Positions 7,794 to 16,960 of a stretch of 48,765 nucleotides of DNA are shown here, piece after piece; the first letter of the stretch is position 1, and each line of letters starts with the position of its first letter. The notes beneath the pieces were generated by a model. The model saw nothing but the letters and a program-made list of their open reading frames with translations, did no database searches and was not told the origin of the DNA. The stretch is from contig JAUXRI010000068.1 of the NCBI GenBank assembly GCA_030681895.1, positions 1 through 48,765 of the forward strand. Direction: 5' to 3'. A program made the translations under genes and the position numbers. This DNA is from Myxococcales bacterium (GTDB lineage Bacteria > Myxococcota > Myxococcia > Myxococcales > Myxococcaceae).

Positions 7794-9551
7794 TTACGCG
7801 CCAGACGTCTGGGCCCGCCACAGCCGCGCGTAGGCCTGGTCCATCGCGAGCAGTTGGGCGTGCGTGCCCTGCTCCACCACCCTGCCCTTCTCGAGGACCA
7901 CGATGCGATCGGCGCGCTGAATCGTCGCGAGGCGGTGCGCGATCACCAGGGCCGTGTGCCCGGGGAGGATGCGCTCCAGCGCGCTTTGAACCTCGCGCTC
8001 GCTCTCAGGGTCGAGGTTCGAGGTGGCCTCGTCGAGGACGAGCACGGGAGCGCGGCTCACCAGCGCGCGCGCGAGGGCGAGGCGTTGCTTCTGGCCGCCT
8101 GAGAGCGTGACGCCGCGTTCACCGATCGGCGTCTCGAGGCCCTGCGGCAAGGCGTTGATGAAGTCCCAGGCCTGCGCCGTGCGGCACGCGGTCTCGAGTT
8201 CGTCAGGCGTCGCAGTCTGCCGGCCGACGAGCAGGTTCTCGCGCACCGACGTCGAGAACAGGAGCGGCTCCTGCGTCACGAGGGCGAACTGGCGGCGAAC
8301 GCTCTCGATGGAGGCCGTCGCGACGTCGACGCCGTCGATGGAATACCGGCCGCTCGCGGCCTGCTCGAAACGAAGGAGGAGCGCGGTAAGCGTGCTCTTG
8401 CCGCTCCCGCTCTCACCCACGAGCGCGGTGACCTTGCCCGCTTCGATGACAAGAGACGCTCCGTCGAGGGCGAGGCGCTCGTCCCACCCGAAGCGGACGT
8501 TCTCGAGCGTGATGGCCTGGCGGAGCGGTGGAAGCTCGGTCCCGCCGGCGACGTGTTCGACGCGACGCGGAAGTGACAGCACGGCCTCGAGGCGCTCCAG
8601 CGCGACGCCAGCGGTGATCGCGAATTGGCTGACCCGGCCGAGATCCTTCGCGGGTTGGTAGAGGAGGATGATCGCGCCGAGGAACGAGACCAGGGCTTCG
8701 GGCTCCACGGCGCCCGTCGAGGCGGCCCACCCGAGCGTGGCAGCGATGGCGATCGACGCGAGGATCTCCATCACGCCAGGCACTGCAGCCCGAGCCCACC
8801 CGGCGCGCGACAACGACACCTGGGCCTGGGCCGTGCGGCGCTCGAAGCGATGCGACTCGGCGGCCTCTGCGTTGAACGCCTGAATCGCCTTGAGCGCGCC
8901 GAGCCCTTCCTGCGCCTGACCTGCGAGTTGCCCCAGCGCGGTCTGACCTTCCCTCGTTCGCGCCATCAACGCCCGCGTGAGCCGCGACGCCGGCACGACG
9001 GCGATCGGCACCGCGATGAGGGTGAGGAGGGCGAGCTTCCAGGAGAGGATCACCGCGACGCTTGCGAGGATGGCGATCTGCAAGGTGTCGCGGAGCCACG
9101 ACGCCACCGTGTACGTCGCGGCCTGCTCGACTGCGGCGACGTCAGCGGTGAACCGGCTCAGCAGGTCGCCCGTCAGCAGCTTCGCCCGTTGGCCCGGAGA
9201 CAACGCGAGCAGCCGCTCGAAGACCTGGCGCCTCAGATCCTTCACGACCTGCTGACCGAAGAGCCCGACGAAATAGAACTGGCCCAGGTAGCCGACGCCC
9301 TTGATCGCGCCGACGACGATCACCACGACCGGAAGCACCAACAACACCCGCTCGCGTGGCCAGGTGGCGATCTCGGGAGAGAACCGAACGAGCAGCCCGA
9401 GGCCGTCCGTGCCTCCGGTGAGCAGGAACCGCAGCGCCGGCCCCATCAGAAACGCGTACGCGCCAGTGGTGACGCCGACGAGGGCCATGCAGGTGAACGC
9501 GAGGCCCAGCAGCGACCGGTGCGGGCGGCCGAGCGCGAGCAGCTTGAGCAT
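7794..9551 (-). CDS. msbA: MsbA-like lipid A/LPS ABC exporter (ABC-B type)
   Basis: This 585-residue half-transporter has six transmembrane segments followed by an intact ATPase: Walker A GESGSGKST, Q-loop VTQEP, signature LSGGQKQR, Walker B VLVLDEATSNLD and H-loop IAHRL. It would flip core-lipid A across the inner membrane as a homodimer. Length and location at the head of the Kdo/lipid A operon support MsbA rather than a drug exporter. ATG at 9551 (MLKLLALGRP) is chosen; a GTG at 9575 adds eight residues. It is divergent from lpxB with about 50 bases between, so both promoters must lie in or near 9552-9604. Confidence 0.9.
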   Translation of the reverse strand: MLKLLALGRPHRSLLGLAFTCMALVGVTTGAYAFLMGPALRFLLTGGTDGLGLLVRFSPEIATWPRERVLLVLPVVVIVVGAIKGVGYLGQFYFVGLFGQQVVKDLRRQVFERLLALSPGQRAKLLTGDLLSRFTADVAAVEQAATYTVASWLRDTLQIAILASVAVILSWKLALLTLIAVPIAVVPASRLTRALMARTREGQTALGQLAGQAQEGLGALKAIQAFNAEAAESHRFERRTAQAQVSLSRAGWARAAVPGVMEILASIAIAATLGWAASTGAVEPEALVSFLGAIILLYQPAKDLGRVSQFAITAGVALERLEAVLSLPRRVEHVAGGTELPPLRQAITLENVRFGWDERLALDGASLVIEAGKVTALVGESGSGKSTLTALLLRFEQAASGRYSIDGVDVATASIESVRRQFALVTQEPLLFSTSVRENLLVGRQTATPDELETACRTAQAWDFINALPQGLETPIGERGVTLSGGQKQRLALARALVSRAPVLVLDEATSNLDPESEREVQSALERILPGHTALVIAHRLATIQRADRIVVLEKGRVVEQGTHAQLLAMDQAYARLWRAQTSGA

Positions 9552-9604
9552 CGAGCCGACGAGTGGTGACGACACGGGCCGGGGCACTGTACACAATCGC
9601 TCCT

Positions 9605-10732
9605 GTGAAGCCGCCGAGCGTTCTCGTGGTCGCGGGTGAGGCGTCAGGTGACGTCCACGGCGCCGACGTCGTGCGGGAGCTGAAGCTGCGTCGCCCCGAC
9701 CTCACGTTCTTCGGCATGGGCGGCCCGAAGCTGAGCGCGGCGGGCGTGGAGCTCATTCACGGCTCGCACGAGATCTCGGTGATGGGCATCGCCGAGGTGA
9801 TCCCGAAGATCCCCCGCATCTTGAAGGTGCTGGGTGACCTCGAGCGCGCCGCGAAAGAACGACAGCCGCAGGTGGCGCTCCTCATCGACGTGCCCGACTT
9901 CAACCTTCGCCTCGCGGAGCGGCTCAAGGCACTCGGCATTCCCATCGTGTACTTCGTGGCGCCGATGGTGTGGGCGTGGCGCGAGGGCCGGGCGAAGCGC
10001 ATCGGCAAGCTCGTCGACGAGCTGTGTTGCATTCTGCCGTTCGAAGAGGCGTTCCTGCGCGAGCGCGGCGTGAACGCGACGTACGTGGGCAGCCCGGTGC
10101 TCGATCAGGTGCCGGCGCTGGCCGAGCCTGCGGTGTTTCGACGGGCGCTCGGCCTCGACGTGCAGCGGCCGGTGCTCGCGGTGTTGCCGGGGAGCCGTCG
10201 CTCGGAGATCGGCCGGCTGGGCTCGCTCATGCGCGACGTCGCGAAGCAGCTGACCGCGACGAAGCCGGGGTTGCAGATCGTGGTGCCAGTCGCGCCCGGG
10301 CTGCCGAAAGCGCTGCTGCAGCAGGTGTTCGACGGCGTCGACGTGACGCTGATCGAAGGGCGCGCGCCCGAGGTGGTGGGCGCCTGTGACGTCGGCCTGG
10401 TCGCCTCGGGGACCGCGACGCTCGAGGCGGGGCTGATGCGGCGGCCGTTCGTGACGATCTACAGGGTCTCTCCGCTGACCTACGCCGTGGGCCGCGCGCT
10501 GGTGCGCATTCCGTTCTTCAGCCTCGTCAACCTGCTCGCGAAGAAGCGCGTGGTGCCCGAGCTGCTGCAGGGCGAGGTGACGGTGCCCCGCGTGGTGCAG
10601 GAGTTGGAGCAGCTGTGGGAGGGCCCGGCGCGTGAGGCGTGTCTGGCAGGCCTCGACGAAGTCCGCGCGTCATTGGGGCCTGGTGGCGCCGCCCGACGCG
10701 TGGCCGAGCGCGTGGCGACGTACCTTCGCTGA
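9605..10732 (+). CDS. lpxB: Lipid-A-disaccharide synthase
   Basis: This 375-residue GT-B (GT19) membrane-associated enzyme condenses UDP-2,3-diacylglucosamine with lipid X to form the lipid A disaccharide. The N-terminal motif VLVVAGEASGDVHGA near residue 6 is diagnostic. FFGMGGPKL, IDVPDFNLRLA, YFVAPMVWAWREGRAKRI, LPGSRRSEIGRL and a C-terminal SGTATLEAGLMRRPFVTIYR follow the family order. GTG at 9605 is the start closest to homology. The product is the substrate of LpxK, encoded in the divergent operon. Confidence 0.96.
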   Translation: MKPPSVLVVAGEASGDVHGADVVRELKLRRPDLTFFGMGGPKLSAAGVELIHGSHEISVMGIAEVIPKIPRILKVLGDLERAAKERQPQVALLIDVPDFNLRLAERLKALGIPIVYFVAPMVWAWREGRAKRIGKLVDELCCILPFEEAFLRERGVNATYVGSPVLDQVPALAEPAVFRRALGLDVQRPVLAVLPGSRRSEIGRLGSLMRDVAKQLTATKPGLQIVVPVAPGLPKALLQQVFDGVDVTLIEGRAPEVVGACDVGLVASGTATLEAGLMRRPFVTIYRVSPLTYAVGRALVRIPFFSLVNLLAKKRVVPELLQGEVTVPRVVQELEQLWEGPAREACLAGLDEVRASLGPGGAARRVAERVATYLR

Positions 10733-10779
10733 CGCAAAGGAAGTTGCGAGGGGCGTCGTCCTCTGCTTTTCATCGCCGC

Positions 10780-11214
10780 ATGAACCTCTCCACGGCGATG
10801 CGTTCGATGGTGGTCCTGGCAGTTTTCGCGTTCTCGGCTTGCAGCAACCCGGTGGGCATCTACCGTGGCTCGACGACGCAGACGTCTTCCTCCGGAGGCA
10901 CGAGCTCGACCCGGACGGTGACCGGCGACATCGTCACCATCTTCGCCAGCAACGATCCGAACTCCGTGGTGATCGAGTCCGGAGGCCTCGCCTTCACGGC
11001 CACCAAGAACGGCGACGCGCTCACCTTCGCGGGTGGTCAGGCGCAGACGGTCACCGAGACCAACGGCATGAGCTCGACGACGCTGACCAGCGGCACCGGC
11101 TCGCTCACCACCACGAGCCTGACGGTCAACCTCACGCTGACGCAGTCGCAGACCGCGAACGGGCAGACGGCGAACGGCACCGTCATGCTGGCGTTCACCG
11201 GCCAGAAGATCTGA
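10780..11214 (+). CDS. Small Ser/Thr-rich lipoprotein of unknown function
   Basis: The predicted protein has 144 residues. A signal peptide ending FAFSAC (lipobox, Cys about residue 21) predicts a lipoprotein. The mature part is rich in Ser, Thr, Gly and Asn with alternating beta-like segments and no motif I recognise. ATG at 10780 gives the full signal peptide; a second ATG at 10798 would shorten it. It follows lpxB after 47 bases on the same strand and converges with the kinase gene, whose stop lies 6 bases away. Confidence 0.75.
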   Translation: MNLSTAMRSMVVLAVFAFSACSNPVGIYRGSTTQTSSSGGTSSTRTVTGDIVTIFASNDPNSVVIESGGLAFTATKNGDALTFAGGQAQTVTETNGMSSTTLTSGTGSLTTTSLTVNLTLTQSQTANGQTANGTVMLAFTGQKI

Positions 11215-11220
11215 GCCGAC

Positions 11221-13176
11221 CTACTTCGACAGGTCGCCCAGGCTCACCTTCACGACGTTGCCCGCGCTCACTCGAGCCCGCGCGGTCTTCGAGAGGCCAC
11301 TGAAAGCGGCCTTGATGGTGTAGGCGCCCTCGCACAGCTCGACGTCCTTCACTGAGGTCAATGGACCCGGCACCTTCCGGCCGTTGATGAAGAACTCGGC
11401 GAGCGGCTCGGCTCGGAGTTCGAGCTTGCCGCGCGCGTTGATGAACTTGATCTCGACGTTGTCGCCCGGCACCAGCTCGACAGTGTCTGACTTGCTGCAG
11501 AAGAACGCGCCGTTCGACGCTTCGATGACGTGGCGACCTGGCGCCAGCTCGAGGGTCGTGGGCGTCACGCCGTACTTGTGACCGCTCGAGGTGACGGCCA
11601 TCGGGATGTCGGCGGTCACGCGCACGATGGCCGCGCGCGGATCGGACTCGCTGCCGGCATCGACTGGAGCCTCGACGACTGCGACGTCTCCGGCGTCGAC
11701 CTCGAGATCAGGCGCGCCAGCGTCTTCGATCACCGCGATGAGCGGAACGGCGGTGCCAGCATCGACGACCTCGACGACTGGCTTCGACGCTTGCGGTCCG
11801 AGCAGCAGTGCGCCGGCGATGATCACGATCAGCGCGAGGCCGCCGAGCACCGCCCAGTTCTTCAGGCCGCGGGTGGGTGCAGGGAGCGTGACCTCTCCCT
11901 CGATCGCCTCCTTCACGGCTTTCCGGTCTCCGATGATCCCCGTCGACTGGAGCTCTTTGGGGACCGAGCCGGCGGCATCGGTGGCCTTGGGACTCACCGC
12001 CTGGCCCGCGAGCTTCGACTCGAGGGTCGGCGCCAGTGAGAACGGCTGCTTCAGGTCTGGCGCGTTGTTCGGCAACACCGGCGCGATCTGCCGCATCGAC
12101 GGCGCGGTCGGAGCGACGCCCAGCGCGAGATCGCCCTGCCCCATTGCGGCCGGGTCTGACGGAATCTCCTGCTCGGTGCGGGCCCCGCCCCAGGTGTGCT
12201 GAGCCTCGGCGGCGGACATCTGCGGCGGCGTTCCCGGCTCGAGGTGCGCGACCTCGGCGGCGACCACGCGGAACAACCGGAGCAGGTCTTCCTGCCCAAT
12301 CGGCTGCCCGACGAACTTCAGGAACTTCTCGAGATCTTCCTTCAGCGCCAGCGCCGTCGGGTACCGGCCGTCACGATCGGGGTGCACGCAGCTGGCGAGG
12401 ATCTGCCGCAGCGGCATGGGCAGGTTGGGCCGCAGCTGCTCGATGGGCCTGATGCGCGAGGCGCGCGCGTTGTCGATCTGCTCGACCTCGGTGTTGCCGG
12501 CGATGGCGCGGGTGTTGGTGAGCAGCTCGTACAGGACGAGGCCGAGGGCGTAGACGTCGACGCGGCGATCGATCGCCTGATCGGTGATCTGCTCCGGCGA
12601 CATGTACGGGTACTTGCCCTTCACCAGCCCGGCCTGCGTGCGGTGGGTGGCGGTGGCGGCGCGGGCGACGCCGAAGTCGATGAGCTTGACCACGCCGCTC
12701 GTCGACAAAAGGACGTTGTGGGGCGTGACGTCGCGATGAATGAGGCTGAGCGCCTGGCCGGTCTTCGGGTGCTTCGCCTCGTGGGCGGAGTGAAGGGCTC
12801 CGGCGACGTCGGCGATGATGCGCGCGCACAACTCGGGCGCCATCAGCTCGCCCTGGCGCTCGTGCTCGAGGCTGATCGTCATCAGATCGAAGCCGGGCAC
12901 GTACTCCATGGCCAGGTAGTAGGCGCCGTTGACCTGCCCGAGGTCGAAGATCTCGGCGATGTTCGGGTGGTGCAGGCTCGCGAGGATCGCGGCCTCGTCG
13001 AGGAACATGCGCACGAAGTCTTCGTTGGCGCAGAGGTGCGGGTGCGGGCGCTTGATGACGCAGACGCCGCGTGGCCCCTTCGCGAGGAACACGTCGGCCA
13101 TGCCACCGGCACCGATGCGCTTTTCGAGGGTGTACGGCCCGAGCGTCTCAGCCATCAGGGAGCGAAGGCTTACCAC
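11221..13176 (-). CDS. Membrane-anchored Ser/Thr protein kinase with PEGA-like C-terminus
   Basis: This 651-residue Hanks-type kinase has the glycine loop IGAGGMADVF at residues 21-30, catalytic lysine VIKR (42), catalytic loop HRDVTPHN near 150 and activation-segment DFGVARA. The HRDVTPHN form is frequent in myxobacterial kinases. After the kinase domain come a Pro/Ala-rich linker, one membrane segment (about 440-465, WAVLGGLALIVIIAGALLL) and a C-terminal region with PEGA-like pieces (TPTTLELAPGRHVIE, FFINGRKVPG). The GTG at 13176 has a good upstream GAGGGG; an ATG at 13155 is an alternative. Substrate and stimulus are unknown. Confidence 0.92.
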   Translation of the reverse strand: MVSLRSLMAETLGPYTLEKRIGAGGMADVFLAKGPRGVCVIKRPHPHLCANEDFVRMFLDEAAILASLHHPNIAEIFDLGQVNGAYYLAMEYVPGFDLMTISLEHERQGELMAPELCARIIADVAGALHSAHEAKHPKTGQALSLIHRDVTPHNVLLSTSGVVKLIDFGVARAATATHRTQAGLVKGKYPYMSPEQITDQAIDRRVDVYALGLVLYELLTNTRAIAGNTEVEQIDNARASRIRPIEQLRPNLPMPLRQILASCVHPDRDGRYPTALALKEDLEKFLKFVGQPIGQEDLLRLFRVVAAEVAHLEPGTPPQMSAAEAQHTWGGARTEQEIPSDPAAMGQGDLALGVAPTAPSMRQIAPVLPNNAPDLKQPFSLAPTLESKLAGQAVSPKATDAAGSVPKELQSTGIIGDRKAVKEAIEGEVTLPAPTRGLKNWAVLGGLALIVIIAGALLLGPQASKPVVEVVDAGTAVPLIAVIEDAGAPDLEVDAGDVAVVEAPVDAGSESDPRAAIVRVTADIPMAVTSSGHKYGVTPTTLELAPGRHVIEASNGAFFCSKSDTVELVPGDNVEIKFINARGKLELRAEPLAEFFINGRKVPGPLTSVKDVELCEGAYTIKAAFSGLSKTARARVSAGNVVKVSLGDLSK

Positions 13177-13217
13177 GGTTCCCCTCGGTCTCAGCGTGCG
13201 CTAAGCGCCGCACGCGA

Positions 13218-13922
13218 ATGAACCCGGCTCTGGTGATCATCCCCACGTACAACGAGCGCGACAACCTCGGCCCCATCACCTCGGCGGTGCTGGCGGCAGA
13301 CCCGCGCGTCGACATTCTCGTCGTCGACGACAACAGCCCTGATGGCACGGGCCAGCTCGCCGACGAGCTCGCCGCGAAGGAGCCCCGGGTCAAGGTGCTC
13401 CACCGCGAGAAGAAGCAGGGCCTCGGCCGCGCCTACCTGCACGCGTTCTCGTGGGCGCTCGAGCACGGCTACCAGTTCATCATCGAGATGGACGCCGACT
13501 TCAGCCACGACCCGCGGTACCTGCCGAGGCTGATCGACGAGGCCCAGTCAGGCACCGATCTCGTGCTGGGGAGCCGCTACGTCACGGGCGGCGGCACGGT
13601 GAACTGGGGCGTCGGACGGCAGCTGATCTCGCAGGGCGGCTCGCTCTACGCGCGCTCGGTGCTGGGCGTGAACGTCAGGGATCTCACTGGCGGCTTCAAG
13701 TGCTTCAACCGGCGCGTGCTCGAGGGCATCAACCTGGGCGACGTGCTCTCGAGCGGGTACGGGTTTCAGATCGAGCTGACCTACCGGGCGCTCAAGAAGG
13801 GCTTCTCGGTGAAAGAGATCCCCATCGTGTTCGAGGACCGCCGCGTCGGTCAGTCGAAGATGAGCCGGAAGATCTTCGTCGAGGCCTTCACGGTGGTGTG
13901 GAAGCTCCGCTTCTCGGTGTGA
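13218..13922 (+). CDS. Polyprenyl-phosphate glycosyltransferase (DPM1-like, GT2)
   Basis: This 234-residue GT-A enzyme shows VIIPTYNERDNLGPI near residue 5, VVDDNSPDGTG near 36, the metal-binding MDADFSHDPRYLPRL near 93, LVLGSRYVTGGG, DLTGGFKCFNR and the C-terminal RRVGQSKMS. These are the dolichol/polyprenol-phosphate mannosyl- or glucosyltransferase signatures. It would load a sugar onto undecaprenyl phosphate at the inner membrane. There are no C-terminal membrane helices, as in the soluble yeast Dpm1-like group without GtrA fusion. The sugar is not deducible. Its start is divergent from the kinase and it is 3 bases from marC. Confidence 0.9.
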   Translation: MNPALVIIPTYNERDNLGPITSAVLAADPRVDILVVDDNSPDGTGQLADELAAKEPRVKVLHREKKQGLGRAYLHAFSWALEHGYQFIIEMDADFSHDPRYLPRLIDEAQSGTDLVLGSRYVTGGGTVNWGVGRQLISQGGSLYARSVLGVNVRDLTGGFKCFNRRVLEGINLGDVLSSGYGFQIELTYRALKKGFSVKEIPIVFEDRRVGQSKMSRKIFVEAFTVVWKLRFSV

Positions 13923-13925
13923 CGC

Positions 13926-14549
13926 ATGTGGGGCACGTTCCTGATCGCGATGCCGGCGGTGCTCTTCATCGTCGACCCGATCGGGGTGGTGCCGCTGTTC
14001 GTCGCGATGACGGCGAACGACTCTCCAGCGAAGTGCCGATCGACGGCCCTGCGCGCGAGCGTTGCGGCGATGGCGGTGCTCGTCTTCTTCGCGCTCTTCG
14101 GCACGGTGATCTTCAAGGTGTTCGGCGTGACCCTGGCGGCGTTTCGCGTCGCGGGTGGGCTGCTCCTGATGCTCACCGCGCTCGACATGTTGCGGGCGCA
14201 GCACCCGGCGACGAAGACGTCTGCGGCCGAAGCGAAAGAAGGCGCTGAGCAGGAAGACATTGCGATCGTCCCTCTCGCGATGCCGCTCCTCGCAGGCCCG
14301 GGCGCGATCGCGACGGTGATGGTGTTGATGGCGGAGTACGGCGGTGAGTGGCTCGGCGCGGGCATCGTGATCACCTGCATCGCGATCACCTTCTTCATCA
14401 CCTACCTGCTGCTGCGCAGCGCGGACCTCGTCAAGCGCGTGCTCAAGCAGACGGGCATCGCGATTCTCGAGCGCGTGTTCGGACTCATCCTCGCGGCCAT
14501 CGCGGTGCAGTTCGTCTTCGAAGGAGGCAAGGCCCTCCTGAAGGGATAA
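13926..14549 (+). CDS. MarC-family integral membrane protein
   Basis: This 207-residue protein has six hydrophobic segments and the family features: FLIAMPAVLFIVDPIGVVPLFV at the N-terminus and PLAMPLLAGPGAIATVMVL in the middle. MarC/NAAT proteins sit in the inner membrane; some archaeal members move small neutral amino acids, but the bacterial role is not settled. A polar loop (about residues 90-117) separates the halves. It starts 3 bases after the glycosyltransferase stop, so the two are probably co-transcribed. Confidence 0.92.
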   Translation: MWGTFLIAMPAVLFIVDPIGVVPLFVAMTANDSPAKCRSTALRASVAAMAVLVFFALFGTVIFKVFGVTLAAFRVAGGLLLMLTALDMLRAQHPATKTSAAEAKEGAEQEDIAIVPLAMPLLAGPGAIATVMVLMAEYGGEWLGAGIVITCIAITFFITYLLLRSADLVKRVLKQTGIAILERVFGLILAAIAVQFVFEGGKALLKG

Positions 14550-14593
14550 CGGGCTTCCGGCGCGGGGCAGGCTGTGCTTTTTGGTGCCTCGCC

Positions 14594-16420
14594 ATGAGCG
14601 CTCACGCGAACCACTACAAGCCCAACCTCCGCGACACCCTCTTCAACCTCTTCGAGTTCCTGAACATCGGGAGCACCTCGCTCGGCAAGAAGCCCTTCGG
14701 CGAGCTCGACGAGGCGACCGCGCGGCAGACGCTCGAGAGCTACAAGCAGATCTGCGTCGATCAGCTGGCGCCGAGCTTCTCGGCCGGCGATCACCAGCCT
14801 CCCGTGCTCGACCCGAAGACGGGCGCCGTCACGCTGCCGGAAGATCTCAAGAAGAGCTTCCACGCGTACTTCGACAACGGCCTCAACCAGCTCGAGCTAC
14901 CGACGCATCTGGGCGGCGTGGGCGCGCCTCCGTCGCTCGCGTGGGGAGCGTTCGAGATGGTGCTCGGTGCCAACCCGGCGCTGGGCTTCTATTTCCTGGG
15001 CAACCTGCTCCCGCGCATCATCGACGGCACGGCCACCGAGTCGCAGAAGGCGCTGTACTGCCAGCGCATGATCGAGCGGCGCTGGGGCGGCACCATGGTG
15101 CTGACCGAGCCCGACGCCGGCAGCGACGTGGGCAGCGCGCGCGCGAAGGCGAAGCTGGTGAAGGACGACGTGTGGGAGATCGAAGGCGTCAAGCGCTTCA
15201 TCACCAACGGAGACTTCGACGCGGTCGAGAACATCGTGCACCTCGTGCTGGCGCGGCCGGAAGGCGCAGGCGCGGGCACCAAGGGCCTGTCGATGTTCAT
15301 CGTGCCCAAGTTCTGGGTGAACCCCGACGGCTCGCTCGGTGAGCGCAACGGCGTCTTCTGCACGAACCTCGAGAAGAAGATGGGGCTCAAGTCGTCGACG
15401 ACCTGCGAGATGACGTTCGGCGACGGCAAGCCGGCGCGCGGTCTGCTGGTCGGCAACGTGCACGAGGGCATCAAGCAGATGTTCCACGTCATCGAACACG
15501 CGCGCATGGCCGTCGGGCTCAAGTCGGCGGCGACGCTCTCCACCGCGTACCTGAACGCGCTCGCCTACGCGAAGGAGCGCGTGCAGGGCCCCGATCTGAT
15601 GAACGCGCGCGACAAGAACGCGAAGAAGGTATCGATCATCCGCCACGCGGACGTGCGGCGCATGTTGATGCTCCAGAAGAGCCACGCCGAGGGCATGCGG
15701 GCGATGATCCTCTTCGCCGCGTCGCTGCAGGACGAGGTCGAGATCCTCGGTGGCCACCAGGACGATCGCGCCGAGGCGTCGAACGCGCTGAACGATCTGA
15801 TGTTGCCGCTCATCAAGGGGTACTGCTCCGAGAAGGTGTTCGAGCTGCTGTCGGTGTCGCTGCAGACGCTCGGCGGCTCGGGCTACCTGCAGGACTACCC
15901 GCACGAGCAATACATCCGCGATCAGAAGATCGACACGCTCTACGAGGGGACGACGCACATCCAGGCGCTCGATCTGCTGCTGCGCAAGCTCGCGAAGGAC
16001 GGTGGCGCGACGCTGCAGGGCCTGCTCGGCCGCATCCGCGCGACGATCGAATCGAACGAAGGCGGCGAGGCGCTGGCGAAGGAGCGCGCGGCCCTGAACG
16101 AGGCGCTCACCAACGTCGAGATGGCGTTCGGCCACCTGCTCGAGAAGCTCGGCGAGTCGCTGTACCACGCGGGTCTGCAGGGCAATCGGCTGCTGTTCGG
16201 CCTCGCGGAGCTCGTCATCGGCTGGCTGCTGATTCGGCACGCCGCGGTGGCATCGGCGAAGCGCGCGGGCGCGACGGGTGATGACGCTGCCTTCTATGAC
16301 GGCAAGATCGCCTCAGCGCAGTTCTTCGCCCACGAGGTGCTGCCGAACCTGGCGATGCTGCCGAAGTTCGTGGCGGCCAGTCAGCTCGGGTTGATGCAGC
16401 TCGCCGACGAAGCGTTCTGA
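14594..16420 (+). CDS. Acyl-CoA dehydrogenase, long form with N- and C-terminal extensions
   Basis: This 608-residue FAD enzyme starts HYKPNLRDTLFNLFEF, the N-terminal extension of the long (about 600-residue) acyl-CoA dehydrogenases. The flavin-binding segments MVLTEPDAGSDVGSA (near 170) and FITNGDFD follow, then LQTLGGSGYLQDYPHEQYIRDQKIDTLYEGTTHIQALDLL, with a predicted catalytic Glu in YEGT, and a helical C-terminal domain. It oxidises an acyl-CoA to the enoyl-CoA, passing electrons to ETF. Substrate chain length is unknown. DmdC-type enzymes share this architecture. Confidence 0.93.
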   Translation: MSAHANHYKPNLRDTLFNLFEFLNIGSTSLGKKPFGELDEATARQTLESYKQICVDQLAPSFSAGDHQPPVLDPKTGAVTLPEDLKKSFHAYFDNGLNQLELPTHLGGVGAPPSLAWGAFEMVLGANPALGFYFLGNLLPRIIDGTATESQKALYCQRMIERRWGGTMVLTEPDAGSDVGSARAKAKLVKDDVWEIEGVKRFITNGDFDAVENIVHLVLARPEGAGAGTKGLSMFIVPKFWVNPDGSLGERNGVFCTNLEKKMGLKSSTTCEMTFGDGKPARGLLVGNVHEGIKQMFHVIEHARMAVGLKSAATLSTAYLNALAYAKERVQGPDLMNARDKNAKKVSIIRHADVRRMLMLQKSHAEGMRAMILFAASLQDEVEILGGHQDDRAEASNALNDLMLPLIKGYCSEKVFELLSVSLQTLGGSGYLQDYPHEQYIRDQKIDTLYEGTTHIQALDLLLRKLAKDGGATLQGLLGRIRATIESNEGGEALAKERAALNEALTNVEMAFGHLLEKLGESLYHAGLQGNRLLFGLAELVIGWLLIRHAAVASAKRAGATGDDAAFYDGKIASAQFFAHEVLPNLAMLPKFVAASQLGLMQLADEAF

Positions 16421-16424
16421 CGAC

Positions 16425-16919
16425 TCAGCGGGCGCCGATCATCGGGAGCAGCTGGTCGGCGACCCCGTAGAGCATCGAGATCGAGTCGGTGTTCGTCTTC
16501 GAGTCCCAGTTGAGGAGGAAGATGGCCGCCTTGCCGTCGCACCGCCCGATGAGCAGTTGACCCCGGTCGTCGACCTTGCACTTCGCGGCGGTGAGCTCGT
16601 TCTTGAGTGCCTTGAAGCTGGTTTTGCTCGTGCGGCTGTCGAGGCCAGCCTCGAGCCTGAGCCCGAGCGCGAACACCTTGCCGTTCGAGACGTAGATCTG
16701 CGCGTCGGTCGGCGTGCAGCGTGACGTGGTGTACGAGGCGCCCGTCGGCGTCTTGCCCGCGCTGTCGACCCACCGCTCGGTGCAGCTCAGGGTCTTCTGC
16801 AGCGCGCCGACGTCGCCACCGAGGGAGGCGTCGAACGAATGCGCATGGTCGAGGGCTGAGGAGGCACCTGCAAGCGCCAACGTGGTGACCAGGATGAGCG
16901 CGACAGAGAGAGTTCGCAT
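16425..16919 (-). CDS. Secreted protein of unknown function
   Basis: The predicted protein has 164 residues. A clear Sec signal peptide (MRTLSVALILVTTLALAGASSA) gives a periplasmic or secreted mature protein of about 140 residues with four cysteines (SCTERW, SRCTPT, AKCKVD, GRCDGK) that could form two disulfides. I recognise no domain. It converges with the acyl-CoA dehydrogenase, 4 bases apart, and lies downstream of the SMP-30-like gene on the same strand with about 40 bases between. Confidence 0.78.
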   Translation of the reverse strand: MRTLSVALILVTTLALAGASSALDHAHSFDASLGGDVGALQKTLSCTERWVDSAGKTPTGASYTTSRCTPTDAQIYVSNGKVFALGLRLEAGLDSRTSKTSFKALKNELTAAKCKVDDRGQLLIGRCDGKAAIFLLNWDSKTNTDSISMLYGVADQLLPMIGAR

Positions 16920-16960
16920 GCGGCAAAGACCCGCGCCACCACGGCCAGGTGCAAACCGAG

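Noticed and set aside
14897..16240. 447-codon frame on the minus strand opposite the acyl-CoA dehydrogenase
   Set aside because: It is a shadow; the plus-strand protein has complete family signatures.
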